Part shown: in pieces, positions 30,648 through 39,735 of the stretch
How the letters are laid out: every line of letters begins with the position of its first letter
Position numbering within the stretch: position 1 is the stretch's first letter
NCBI RefSeq assembly: GCF_000376785.1
Contig: NZ_AQXX01000128.1
Span: forward strand, 49,171 to 113,170
From: Hahella ganghwensis DSM 17046
Lineage (GTDB): Bacteria > Pseudomonadota > Gammaproteobacteria > Pseudomonadales > Oleiphilaceae
Reading direction: 5' to 3'
DNA length: 64,000 nucleotides
Translations under genes and position numbers: made by a program
Notes under the pieces: model-generated
What the model was told of the DNA's origin: nothing
What the model saw: only the letters and a program-made list of their open reading frames with translations
The model's database searches: none

Positions 30648-31274
30648 ATGTTTACCGGAATCGTACAAGGCAAAGCCAAACTCGTTGTTGCCCAGAAGCA
30701 AGAAGGTCTGTTCACCTACACTTTCGAATTCCCCGAAGACCAGTCGGACACTCAGATTGGTGCCAGTGTTGCGATCAATGGCACCTGCCTGACGGTCGTC
30801 AGCAAAAACCAGAGACAACTCACTTTTGATCTGATGGCAGAAACTCTCCGTCTGACCAATCTGGGGCAACTGCAACTTGGTGATTCAACCAATTTTGAAC
30901 ATGCCGCAAGAATCGGGGACGAGATCGGTGGTCATCTGATGTCCGGACATGTCCACTGCACCGCACCATTAAAATCCAGAAGAGTTTCTGAAAACAATCT
31001 GGCTCTGGATTTCGAAGTCCCCCCTCAATGGAGCCGCTATATATTCGACAAGGGATTTATCGGTGTAAATGGCGCCAGTCTGACTGTCGGCGCTTGTCAT
31101 GAAACAGGCTTTACCGTCAACCTTATCCCTGAAACACTTCGCGTCACTACGTTTGAAGCACTGATTCCCGGGGATCTTGTTAATATTGAAATCGATCCGC
31201 AAACTCAGACAATTGTTGATACAATTGAAAGAGTTCTACCAACGCTGGCACAGCGGCAATTTTCCAGCAACTAG
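30648..31274 (+). CDS. ribE: Riboflavin synthase (alpha chain)
   Basis: 208 residues with the two lumazine-binding repeats: repeat 1 starts MFTGIVQGKAKL and has GASVAINGTCLTVV and GGHLMSGHVH, and repeat 2 has KGFIGVNGASLTVG and ends IEIDPQTQTIVDTIERVL. It is close to the standalone E. coli enzyme in length and sequence. It dismutates 6,7-dimethyl-8-ribityllumazine to riboflavin. I start it at the ATG 30648-30650 (the MFTGIVQG start conserved in the family), not at an ATG nine codons upstream. No other rib gene is adjacent, and I see no FMN riboswitch in the 260 bases before it. Confidence 0.95.
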   Translation: MFTGIVQGKAKLVVAQKQEGLFTYTFEFPEDQSDTQIGASVAINGTCLTVVSKNQRQLTFDLMAETLRLTNLGQLQLGDSTNFEHAARIGDEIGGHLMSGHVHCTAPLKSRRVSENNLALDFEVPPQWSRYIFDKGFIGVNGASLTVGACHETGFTVNLIPETLRVTTFEALIPGDLVNIEIDPQTQTIVDTIERVLPTLAQRQFSSN

Positions 31275-31347
31275 CATTGGCAACGGTGAGACATACCACA
31301 GCTAACAATACTGACGGACCTGATACCGGAATATAAGTGCCTGATTC

Positions 31348-32808
31348 ATGCTGATTTTACCTGCTGAACACAAAATCAACTGGCAGCGGCCACCAGTCGT
31401 CACTCTGGCCCTGATTATCATCAATGTCTTTGTCTTCTTTCGATTGGATGCGGAAGATAACCGACTCTTTAACGCCGCCTATGACCACTACGTAGAACAG
31501 AAGTTGTACGTCATGGAAGCGCCGGAATACGCAGATTACCTGCAGAGACAGGTCAACCTGCATCAGGATGACCGTTATGAACTCGCCGCCGAAGTACGTC
31601 AGGCAGTTCTCGATAATCAAATTGAGGAACTCATTCCGCAGATGCTGACAGATCGGCGCTTTGTCAGCTATCTTGCAGATAAAGGGCAGGATTTTCTTGA
31701 ACCAGCTGTCTACGAAAACTGGCTTCCAAAACGACAGTACATACAGATCAGTTTTCTGGACAAATTGAGTTACTGGCAAATGGGGCTGGTACCTGCCGAT
31801 ATTGAACTGGGAGATCTCCTGTCCTATCAATTCCTCCACGGCAGCGTTGGTCACCTGGCAGGAAATATGGTGTTCCTTTTCCTCCTTGGTTTTGCCATTG
31901 AGCGAATTCTGGGGAAAGCTCTCTATGTGCTGGCCTATCTGTTCACAGGCGCATGTGGCGGACTACTATTTGCTGCGATTGAAGGAAATAGTCTGCAGCC
32001 CCTGATCGGAGCCTCTGCGGCAATATCCGGATTGATGGGCATGTACGTCAGCTATTATCGACTAAGAAAAATCCGCTTTTTCTACTTCGTATTTTTCTAC
32101 TTCAATTATTTTAAAGCGCCGGCCCTGCTCCTTCTGCCCTTGTGGCTCGGCATCGAAATCTACAATTACTTCTTCGACACACTGTCGCACGTTGCTTACA
32201 TGGCTCACGCAGGTGGGCTGATTGCCGGCGCAGCGATCATGATTCCCTGGACAAAGTGGTATCAACCACAGGAAGAGGACTCACAAACGGAAGAAGAAAG
32301 CGATCAGGAATACAGAACTCAGCTTTCCAAAGGCCTCAAGGCCATCAGCAAGGTAGACTTTGATGAAGCCAGAAAAATCTTTTTGCGGCTTCACGAACAG
32401 AACCCCCACGAGCGCGAAATCATTCGCCAGCTATTCAACTTATACAAGATTCATCCTCAGGACCCTGAAAGCCAGCGTTTTACCCAACTCGCCCTGGATC
32501 ATGCCTTGAGTTTCAATCGTGTCGATGAAGCACTGCAGATTCTTGAAGATTATGACAGGTATGCATCCGGCCACTCTCTTTCGGACCAGAGCTATTATTT
32601 CCGCATTCTCAATAGCTGCCTCAGCACGAACCGTATGAGTGAGGCTGAAAAACTACTTCAGGTTATCGGGAAAACGGTTCAGGACAAGGGGCTTCTGTCT
32701 GAAGGATTTCGCTCTGCCATACAGGCATTTAACACTCGCGAGATGCCCATGAAGGCGAAAAAGTACGAAAAACTTCTTGAGGATCTTCTGACAGAGCCCA
32801 GAGCTTAG
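31348..32808 (+). CDS. Rhomboid family intramembrane serine protease with C-terminal helical-repeat domain
   Basis: 486 residues. An N-terminal span (about 17-31) is followed by a roughly 120-residue soluble loop of charged helices. The rhomboid core (about 150-300) has the HGSVGHLAGNM motif (His164, His169, Asn173), GASAAISG with Ser223 as nucleophile, and AHAGG with His287 as its partner. After an acidic linker (305-322) the cytoplasmic C-terminus (326-486) is a TPR-like helical array. The 120-residue loop between TM1 and the core and the repeats are unusual additions to a rhomboid. The repeat part resembles that of the convergent gene's product (32950-34392). The substrate is unknown. It follows ribE by 73 bases. 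Confidence 0.9.
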   Translation: MLILPAEHKINWQRPPVVTLALIIINVFVFFRLDAEDNRLFNAAYDHYVEQKLYVMEAPEYADYLQRQVNLHQDDRYELAAEVRQAVLDNQIEELIPQMLTDRRFVSYLADKGQDFLEPAVYENWLPKRQYIQISFLDKLSYWQMGLVPADIELGDLLSYQFLHGSVGHLAGNMVFLFLLGFAIERILGKALYVLAYLFTGACGGLLFAAIEGNSLQPLIGASAAISGLMGMYVSYYRLRKIRFFYFVFFYFNYFKAPALLLLPLWLGIEIYNYFFDTLSHVAYMAHAGGLIAGAAIMIPWTKWYQPQEEDSQTEEESDQEYRTQLSKGLKAISKVDFDEARKIFLRLHEQNPHEREIIRQLFNLYKIHPQDPESQRFTQLALDHALSFNRVDEALQILEDYDRYASGHSLSDQSYYFRILNSCLSTNRMSEAEKLLQVIGKTVQDKGLLSEGFRSAIQAFNTREMPMKAKKYEKLLEDLLTEPRA

Positions 32809-32837
32809 CTAGCCGGACCAGACTCTTGTTCGCTGTT

Positions 32838-32871
32838 TCTTTTGACTGCCTGTCATTGGGTAGTCAAAAGA
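32838..32871. terminator. Stem-loop between convergent rhomboid and B-box genes
   Basis: A 10-base perfect stem, TCTTTTGACT (32838-32847) with AGTCAAAAGA (32862-32871), and a 14-base loop. AT-rich with no long T run, so terminator function is only likely from its place. Confidence 0.5.
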
Positions 32872-32949
32872 CAGACAATCACACCAAACTCGCATTGCAC
32901 TTAAATCCGGCTGGCGCCTCTACTGGGTTACCCCTTCCAATCGCCCCTT

Positions 32950-34392
32950 CTATCCGAAAGAAACTTTGGGATCAGGCAAACGGCCTTCCTTCTTCAAATG
33001 CTCCAGAAGCTCAGGAACCTGAACCGCATGAGGATCCTCAGGAAAGTTCTTGGCGAGAAACAATAGATATTGCCGGGCTTTTGTACCGTTATGTAGACCG
33101 TTTGCCAGAGCTCTGGCAGAGAGTAAAAGCACCTCAACCTGATGAGGAGCATCTTTGAATCGCTGGCTGTAGTTCTGAATCACCCGCAGGAGTAACCGAT
33201 AATCTCCGGCGTGATAAAGGGATTGAGCTATGTGGTAAGCGGCATCAGGATCTCGCACTTCAAACTTTTCGCGTTTGGTGTATAAGCCCCGTAACATTTG
33301 ACGAATTTCTCTGATTCGGCCCGTTTCAACCAACAGCTTCAGAACTGGGAGCGATTTCTTGTCCAGCACGTCCCAGCGATGGGTCAACATCAGGAGTCTG
33401 AACAATCGGTCCAGTGTGACTTTATCATGCGGTTTACGACTGAAAAGATTGGTCAACGCCTCAATGGCCAAATCATATTTGCCGTCTTTCAGGGCAATAT
33501 CTATTTCAATCAGAGACTGCTTTTCGTTCTTCTTTACCTGCTCCGTGCGAGGATCCTCAAGCTGATGAGTACGTATCGCGCCACCAAGACGCGGTTGATA
33601 CTGGAACAGCACATATCCCATCATGCAAAAGATCACCAGCATAAAATAACTCGAAGTAAAGCCCGTCACTGTATACGCCAGCGACGGACTGAACCGGGTC
33701 ACCACAAACTCCTGTACGGCTCCTAATCCCAACATCAGTAGAATCAGATAACCGCACATGACGAAATAAGGCCAGCCAATCGCCCCGATAACTCCCAGAA
33801 TTCGCGAGGGATCCAAAGCCTGCGCAATTTCATGCTCAGTGGCGAGCAACATAACACTCGCAGGTAGGCCAACAAGTATCAGTACTAACATCAGTATGGC
33901 AAGAGCCGACCCCAACCACAGGTTTACGGCGAACACCAAACCGCCAAATATCAGGAAGATGAGTGTCTGCTGAATCACCAGCATTAACCCTCCCCCGCCA
34001 AACGCCTCTTTTAGTGTGGGAGGTTTCAGATCCCCCGCGGCAGAATTTTCGATCACCAGATACATGTACTTGGTCTGGGCACAGACCAGCACAACCAATA
34101 CCAACAGCGCCAATAATCCCTGGTTGAATATGGCCGGCAAAACAGTACAAATCGCAATGAGGAATATGGGGTCCCGGGACATGGGATACGCAAAAAAATC
34201 GCTCAGACATTGCCAAAACGGCGGAACTTTATTCGCTGACCCGCTATGGCCCACCCCCTGGTGGCAAACCGGACATTGTGCATTAAAACTGCCAGGGCTG
34301 GCGGCAACACAGTGCTCACAAAAATACTTCTGGCAAGTTTTACAATACCACTCAGACGGCTCCAAAGGGTGATATTGGCAATAGCTATCCAT
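32950..34392 (-). CDS. B-box-type zinc finger, multispanning membrane protein with TPR-like C-terminus
   Basis: 480 residues. The N-terminus has a B-box/RING-like zinc motif: Cys5, His8, Cys17, Cys20, Cys25, Cys28, then Cys40 and Cys43 (CPVC), enough for two zinc sites. Six or so membrane spans fill about 70-285 (YIP1/DUF4013-like arrangement with LKPPTLKEAF between spans). The cytoplasmic C-terminus (about 295-475) is an alpha-helical repeat region with SLIEIDIALKDGKYDLAIEA and KPHDKVTLDRLFRLLML, which resembles the C-terminus of the convergent rhomboid. Function unknown; an adaptor or membrane scaffold is one guess. It is followed upstream on the same strand by holB after 21 bases. Confidence 0.82.
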   Translation of the reverse strand: MDSYCQYHPLEPSEWYCKTCQKYFCEHCVAASPGSFNAQCPVCHQGVGHSGSANKVPPFWQCLSDFFAYPMSRDPIFLIAICTVLPAIFNQGLLALLVLVVLVCAQTKYMYLVIENSAAGDLKPPTLKEAFGGGGLMLVIQQTLIFLIFGGLVFAVNLWLGSALAILMLVLILVGLPASVMLLATEHEIAQALDPSRILGVIGAIGWPYFVMCGYLILLMLGLGAVQEFVVTRFSPSLAYTVTGFTSSYFMLVIFCMMGYVLFQYQPRLGGAIRTHQLEDPRTEQVKKNEKQSLIEIDIALKDGKYDLAIEALTNLFSRKPHDKVTLDRLFRLLMLTHRWDVLDKKSLPVLKLLVETGRIREIRQMLRGLYTKREKFEVRDPDAAYHIAQSLYHAGDYRLLLRVIQNYSQRFKDAPHQVEVLLLSARALANGLHNGTKARQYLLFLAKNFPEDPHAVQVPELLEHLKKEGRLPDPKVSFG

Positions 34393-34413
34393 TTACAGGG
34401 CCCCGGGACTTTT

Positions 34414-35418
34414 TCAGACAGAGAATTTCTTTTTGTTCATGAGCAACCAGTTTTCCAGCATTAGCTGCGGATTGAGGTTACGTTGCTCTATAACACTCTT
34501 TTTAGCTTCAATCAGCGCCTGATACAAATGCCATATTGCTTCAGGAGTCAATCTGAGTGTCACTGCCTCTAACGCCTGTCGCGATTGCCTGACGTACGCA
34601 TCGTTGTCCTTCGCACCACTGTTGATTACCATGGCATCTCTTAACCATCCAGCCAACCAGTGCAATACCCACTCCACATCCTGCTTTGACCATTGAGCAG
34701 CCAGTGAAAACGCATCTTCCTTACCTTCGAGGTAATCGATCCAGGAAGACAATACCTGAGATTGGCTGTCAGCAGCATTTTCGCTATACCAATGAAGCCC
34801 TGTCAGGGGCTGGCCACCAGCTGATCGCAATAATTGCGCAGTATCCTCTTCTCCCTGCCCGGTATGATCCGCCAACCATTTTCCTGCCAGTACAGTATCG
34901 GGCATTGCCAGCTTGATGATCTGACAACGACTCCGGATAGTTGGCAGCAAAAGACTTGCCTGGCCGGTCACCAAAATTATCACAACACTGGTAGGAGGTT
35001 CTTCCAACGTTTTCAGCATCGCATTGGCAGAGTACACATTCATGGCTTCTGCCGGACTTACCACAGCAACCAGTCGCCGACCAACTTGCGGGCGACTGTG
35101 CACAAATTCCGATAACGCCCTGACCTGGTCTATTTTGATGGACTTGCTGCCCTCTTCCGGTAATACCGACATCAAATCGGGATGACTGCCAGCCTCCAAC
35201 AGCCGGCAACTTTTACATTCGCCACAAGGTTCAGGATCAGGCCTGTCACAGACCAGAAGACAGGAAAGCCTACGGGCAAGCTCAAGTTTGCCGATACCAG
35301 CCGGTCCGGTCAGCAGAATAGCGTTGGGAAAACTGTCCTGACGGTTCTGTTTCAGCCAGGATGACCATTGATCGTTAAACCATGGCAAAGAAAGTGGCAT
35401 TTTGTTCCCGTTATCCAT
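34414..35418 (-). CDS. holB: DNA polymerase III subunit delta'
   Basis: A 334-residue clamp-loader subunit: Walker-A-like GPAGIGKLELARRL (38-51), a four-cysteine zinc module (Cys57/65/68/71 region, CGECKSCRLLEAG), the SRC-like motif TIRSRCQIIKL and the alpha-helical C-terminal collar. Delta' does not hydrolyse ATP but supplies the arginine finger. It is not next to tmk/pilZ, as seen in Pseudomonas; instead it lies between the B-box membrane protein gene and tgpA. Length matches E. coli HolB (334). Confidence 0.95.
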   Translation of the reverse strand: MDNGNKMPLSLPWFNDQWSSWLKQNRQDSFPNAILLTGPAGIGKLELARRLSCLLVCDRPDPEPCGECKSCRLLEAGSHPDLMSVLPEEGSKSIKIDQVRALSEFVHSRPQVGRRLVAVVSPAEAMNVYSANAMLKTLEEPPTSVVIILVTGQASLLLPTIRSRCQIIKLAMPDTVLAGKWLADHTGQGEEDTAQLLRSAGGQPLTGLHWYSENAADSQSQVLSSWIDYLEGKEDAFSLAAQWSKQDVEWVLHWLAGWLRDAMVINSGAKDNDAYVRQSRQALEAVTLRLTPEAIWHLYQALIEAKKSVIEQRNLNPQLMLENWLLMNKKKFSV

Positions 35419-35512
35419 CTACAGCAAATGTACCTTATGAGTTAAGAGTGTATAAGTGATCAGAATTCAAACCGGCTTTCCGACCTGACTTAGCAGAGTC
35501 ATATACTGACGG

Positions 35513-37543
35513 TTACAACCGATTTATTTTCGCCTTCAGTTGCCTGAGTATTTGGCGTCTGGAGGCTTCCTGCGGTTCATCCACGTATAAAAGCTGTTCA
35601 AATCCTTGCGCAATCAGCCGGATATTCTGCCTGTACTCCACACTCGACCTAGACTGGGCAGCACCTGCGGCAGATAAGACCTGGCGAGGTGTCATTCCGG
35701 CATGAATATTACTATTCTTAGCCGCCAGTTTCCTGATAAATCGATGATAGAGCCTTTGTATCGGTTGTTTGCGGCCTTTCTTCCATTCCGGCCAGACACT
35801 GTAGATACCCAGAGCACCGAATACAACGGCAGCCAGAATAGCCAGCAGGACGGCAACATACCGAATATCGTCCTTTCCAGATAAACGACCGAGTAAAGAT
35901 CGCTGGGACTCCTGATCATAATTGACCACCATGCTGACCCATTGATAGTTCAGGTATTCCGCCTGCTCTCTGATCCAGGAAATGACATTGACATGATTGA
36001 ATCTGGCGAGATCCAAAGGGGAGTTTTGAAGGAAAGTCCCCTCACCGGCTACCGCATCACGGATTCCGGACTCAACTCTCGCGGGAGCCACCGCAGCAGT
36101 AGGATCAACCCTGACCCACCCCTCCTGCTCAAGCCAAACTTCGAGCCATGCATGAGCATCATACTGATGGACCACCAGGAATCCACCTTGGGTATTCCAC
36201 TCCCCTCCCTGATACCCGGTGACCATTCGCGTGGGGATTCCCAGTGCCCTGAACAAGATGCCGATGGAGCTTGCATAATGTTCACAGAATCCTCTTCTGG
36301 TGCCGAAAAGAAACTCATCAGCCCTATTGGCTCTTGGTAGCAAAGGAGGGCTCAACGTATAAAAAAATTCGTTCTGGTTAAGATACTCAAGTACATGGTT
36401 AATCTGTTCACGCGGAGATCCAAAGCGGGATTGAATATCCCTTGCCCACTCCCGTGTACGGGGATTTTCTTCAATCGGTAAGCGAGAATATCGTTTAGCC
36501 TCCGTAAGGGTCAGCTCCTCATAGGCCGGCGATTGATCAGCCAATCTGTACCAAGTGGCTGACTTAACATCTTTCGTGAAACGTACCAGCCCCTGGTTTG
36601 TTGTGTAGGCGTCACCTGATACCAGTCTGGCATTAGCCAAAGCAAACCCCCACTCGCGATTATGAGGGTCCAATAGCACTTCGTAATCGAAAGGGTCATC
36701 TCGGCTTAAATTAATTCCCCCCCGATTCCAGCGCTCTACATTCTGCTGAATAAATGACCGAGACCATCGTCCGTTATTATAACGATCCAGAATCAATCCA
36801 CGCCAGTATAGCTCTTTCTTTGGAGGAACCTCGTTTTCGAAGGTCACCCGAAAGGCTCTTTCCCCTGATTGAGCCAAATTCGCCACATCACCCGGCGACA
36901 CCGTATCATCGAGCCCGGTAAATGCCGATGTACTTTTCAGCGGCATACTCCACAACGGGCCAAATCGGGGAAATACCACATACAGAATCGCCAGCAGAGG
37001 AAGTGCCAGCAACATAAGACTGTACACCCTTCCAAGGCTTCCGGTCAGTGAACTCAGCTTGACCCGGGTACTCACGGCAGCAAGCGCCACCAAACCAATT
37101 CCAAGGAAAAAGAAAACATAAACTGTCCGAAACAGCGACTGGCTGAACAATAACCCCAAAGTCAGCAAAAACAGCGTCATAAAGCTGAAGATATAGGCAT
37201 CGCGCTGACTTCTAAGCTCGACCAATTTCAGACTATAAGCCAATACAAAAAAACCAACGGCATTTTCAACAGTAAACAAACTGCGACTGGTCCATATAAA
37301 AAGCAGGAGACACAGCACCATCAATGATGTTTTCAGCCATTTGTTCAGTTCGGCAATCCAGCCTTTAAAAACGGCAACGCGAAAAACAGTGACCCCCGCC
37401 GCAAACAGAATCAACCAAACCGGAAGAACCTCCCAATGCACTAGGGTCGCCGGTATTAGCGCGATGATCATCCACAGCAAAGCCTGCCTTTCGACTTTGA
37501 CAGGATGGTTGAACCGCCTTTGCCATCTGATTTGGCTTAACAT
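35513..37543 (-). CDS. tgpA: Transglutaminase-like membrane protein TgpA (DUF3488)
   Basis: 676 residues: about six N-terminal membrane spans (DUF3488, 20-190), a periplasmic transglutaminase-like domain with Cys420 (GTRRGFCEHYASS), His464 (YDAHAWLEVW) and Asp480 (VRVDPTAAV), one more span near 570 and a cytoplasmic DUF4129-like tail. The intact triad suggests activity. In Pseudomonas aeruginosa TgpA is essential, and its gene neighbours a DUF58 gene and a MoxR ATPase gene. Here the DUF58 gene precedes it by 80 bases, but no MoxR gene is present. The natural substrate is not known. Confidence 0.93.
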   Translation of the reverse strand: MLSQIRWQRRFNHPVKVERQALLWMIIALIPATLVHWEVLPVWLILFAAGVTVFRVAVFKGWIAELNKWLKTSLMVLCLLLFIWTSRSLFTVENAVGFFVLAYSLKLVELRSQRDAYIFSFMTLFLLTLGLLFSQSLFRTVYVFFFLGIGLVALAAVSTRVKLSSLTGSLGRVYSLMLLALPLLAILYVVFPRFGPLWSMPLKSTSAFTGLDDTVSPGDVANLAQSGERAFRVTFENEVPPKKELYWRGLILDRYNNGRWSRSFIQQNVERWNRGGINLSRDDPFDYEVLLDPHNREWGFALANARLVSGDAYTTNQGLVRFTKDVKSATWYRLADQSPAYEELTLTEAKRYSRLPIEENPRTREWARDIQSRFGSPREQINHVLEYLNQNEFFYTLSPPLLPRANRADEFLFGTRRGFCEHYASSIGILFRALGIPTRMVTGYQGGEWNTQGGFLVVHQYDAHAWLEVWLEQEGWVRVDPTAAVAPARVESGIRDAVAGEGTFLQNSPLDLARFNHVNVISWIREQAEYLNYQWVSMVVNYDQESQRSLLGRLSGKDDIRYVAVLLAILAAVVFGALGIYSVWPEWKKGRKQPIQRLYHRFIRKLAAKNSNIHAGMTPRQVLSAAGAAQSRSSVEYRQNIRLIAQGFEQLLYVDEPQEASRRQILRQLKAKINRL

Positions 37544-37623
37544 TCAGACACCATTTCTTTACAGCCTTTCTTCATTGTGAGTCTTGCTCTTCACCACGGA
37601 CCGCCTTTTCATCTTAAGCTGCT

Positions 37624-38583
37624 CTATAATTCCGGGTACACCGCCAGGGCAATGAGGCACCTAGTCCTGTGTAAATCGGACTGATCAGGACTGATCGTTT
37701 TTCCTGGTAAACGTAAGCCGTAGAGCTGTCCTCTCGCATGCATCGTCAGAACCTGGTGACACATCATTCCCAGCCGAACCTCTGTATCCCCAACCGAGTA
37801 GGCATTAAAATCGATCCACTCAGGGTCCGTCAGAGGCTGAGCAAACTCCTTGGAATAAAACTCCCCACTTTGCGCGTACTTTTTCCAGGCAACTCGACTC
37901 ATGGATTCCCCCGGTATATGGCTGCGCAGCCCCTCAAAATCTTCCTGGCCGGGCACCATGGCTTTTCTGCCGCTCTCCTGATCTCCCTCGGCTTCTCCCC
38001 AAACCATTGCCGACTCAACCGGTGCAGGAAACACAATAATTTCCGCATTCAGGTCCTGCCAGGACCATGCCCTTATCAGCCCCATTGGGAACACTGAAGT
38101 CAGAAGCATCCTTCCTGGCCGATACCTTCCCCGGTGAGGACAGGGATGCTCAATGATAAAGCGCTCATTTTCTCCTTTATCAACACTCACTGATACAAAA
38201 CTGTCAGGAACCCATCCGATTTCAACACTGGAGTGTCCCTTCTCTCTACCCGCCACAATAAACTCCAATCCTCCAAGCTCTCCTGCAAAACAGGGTTCAG
38301 AGTGATGAAACTTCACATACAATCCGGAAAAGTTTCGATAAGCAGACACAATATTCAGCAGCAAAATGGAAAACAGGAAAAAGCCAACCGCCATGATCAT
38401 AGAGTTCTGATAGTTGATTCCCGTCAGTACCAACAAGCCAACCAATCCTATAAAAAGCAGTCCCCATCGGGTGGGTAGAATAAAGATTTCTCGGTGAGAC
38501 AGTTCCACTTCTTTTACTGGCGGCAGACGTTTTTCAACCCACTTCGCCATGCGCTCTTCAAATCTTTGAATTACGTTCAACAT
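37624..38583 (-). CDS. DUF58 domain-containing membrane protein
   Basis: 319 residues with two N-terminal membrane spans (about 36-55 and 60-80) and the DUF58 core: the motif EGLRSHIPGESMSRVAWKKY (about 213-232) is the family's most conserved segment. DUF58 proteins are usually encoded with MoxR AAA+ ATPases and transglutaminase-like proteins, and are thought to act in metal-independent protein maturation or envelope functions; the role is unknown. It is upstream of tgpA on the same strand with an 80-base gap. The ATPase partner expected just upstream is missing. Confidence 0.92.
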   Translation of the reverse strand: MLNVIQRFEERMAKWVEKRLPPVKEVELSHREIFILPTRWGLLFIGLVGLLVLTGINYQNSMIMAVGFFLFSILLLNIVSAYRNFSGLYVKFHHSEPCFAGELGGLEFIVAGREKGHSSVEIGWVPDSFVSVSVDKGENERFIIEHPCPHRGRYRPGRMLLTSVFPMGLIRAWSWQDLNAEIIVFPAPVESAMVWGEAEGDQESGRKAMVPGQEDFEGLRSHIPGESMSRVAWKKYAQSGEFYSKEFAQPLTDPEWIDFNAYSVGDTEVRLGMMCHQVLTMHARGQLYGLRLPGKTISPDQSDLHRTRCLIALAVYPEL

Positions 38584-38973
38584 AACAACCCTGATATTTG
38601 TCTGATGGCATCGGAAACCTCTGAGAAATTAACAGCATTGCCATTGCTGCGTAAAAAAGGCGGCTCAAATGCGCATTAATTTGCGATAAAAGCTTCTTCT
38701 TACCAACTTTATCCTTGCTCTGACGGCCTCGCCAACGCTTTTCCGAAACTCACATGGAATACTTACTCAATTCAAATTAGTAACTTTGTTGCGTTTTGCC
38801 GACTCTTTTACAAAACTTAATTAAAATAATCATATAATAGTGGCCATATCCGTTGGTTGATCCGTAACATGAATCATTATCAACCAACACTTTGGACCGC
38901 ATTCATTACCGTCATCTGAGAGTTCGGCTGTATCCTGACTACGGTAGGTTTAGTGCAATTACTGGTGGGAATT
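38584..38973. promoter_or_regulatory. Divergent promoter region with a 5' leader stem-loop
   Basis: 390 bases between the DUF58 gene and an exported-protein gene. On the plus strand a consensus -10 TATAAT lies at 38833-38838 in an AT-rich stretch; no good -35 at the right distance is seen. Just downstream is a 10-base perfect inverted repeat, GTTGGTTGAT (38852-38861) with ATCAACCAAC (38879-38888), in what would be the leader, about 85 bases before the start codon. It may be an operator or an RNA stem. No MoxR gene or other coding sequence is visible here. Confidence 0.5.
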
Positions 38974-39612
38974 ATGTCATATAACCATACCGGAAGTTTC
39001 GCCCGAAAGGCTCTCATCGTTGGCATCGCGCTTGTTAGCACCAGCACCTTTGCTGAAGTAAAGTCGCTGTCCAGCGGTGAGTTGACTGATACCTATATCA
39101 AGGACTCAACGATCATCGTCACTCCGGCCGTAAAGGCAGCGGAGAAAAAAGTGACCCGCACTTACACCATCGCCCCTGGCGAACCAGTCAAGACAGAGTC
39201 AGAAGAACAGGCGGAACTTGAAACCAGTCTGGCAAATGAATGGCAGGAATATGTTGACGCCGCTGAGTTTGCCAAGCAACGGACTCGTGAGCAGGAGCTG
39301 GTACTGGCCAATATTGGTACCCCCGAACTGATTCCCCTTACCGAAAGAAACCTGCCTTACAATATCACACTACCGGAAGGGGCCTTCACTTTTGAGCAAG
39401 TGCTGGGGCAAACCGATACTCAACCCGTTACCCTTCCCTATGGTGATGAGTTGAATCTTCATTCAAACGGACAGGAATTGACTATTTCGGTAGGAAACCT
39501 TCCCGGCGTTGATCCCATTACTCTTCAGCAAAGTCTGCAAGGCGGGCTGGTGAATCTTCAACCTCGGGATAACGGTGGCTTTGACCTGATACTGACAATT
39601 CCACAACAATAG
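38974..39612 (+). CDS. Exported protein of unknown function, DUF6160-like N-terminus
   Basis: 212 residues from ATG 38974; an in-frame GTG seven codons upstream is less likely because GGTGGGA precedes the ATG. A signal peptide (about 1-26) ends STSTFA, then EVKSLSSGELTDTYIKD. This post-signal segment resembles the A-E-L-K-x-L-x-D-x-x-L start of the two exported proteins encoded next on the other strand, though the GQ part is not kept. The mature part is acidic, about 185 residues, without cysteines, with a charged helical region (60-100) and a Thr/Pro/Leu-rich C-terminal part. I do not recognise a function. It ends at a bidirectional terminator. Confidence 0.78.
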   Translation: MSYNHTGSFARKALIVGIALVSTSTFAEVKSLSSGELTDTYIKDSTIIVTPAVKAAEKKVTRTYTIAPGEPVKTESEEQAELETSLANEWQEYVDAAEFAKQRTREQELVLANIGTPELIPLTERNLPYNITLPEGAFTFEQVLGQTDTQPVTLPYGDELNLHSNGQELTISVGNLPGVDPITLQQSLQGGLVNLQPRDNGGFDLILTIPQQ

Positions 39613-39676
39613 TCCCTCAATAATAACCTGGGCCTACAGTCTCCAATTTCGATGCAAGAAATTTTTGATAACCAAT

Positions 39677-39704
39677 AAAAAAGCGCCCGTTAAGGCGCTT
39701 TTTT
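39677..39704. terminator. Bidirectional Rho-independent terminator
   Basis: GCGCC (39683-39687) and GGCGC (39694-39698), flanked by six A and six T, with a 6-base loop. It lies between the convergent exported-protein genes. Confidence 0.9.
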
Positions 39705-39735
39705 CATTATCTACAGTCTATTTCAACAATTTAAC

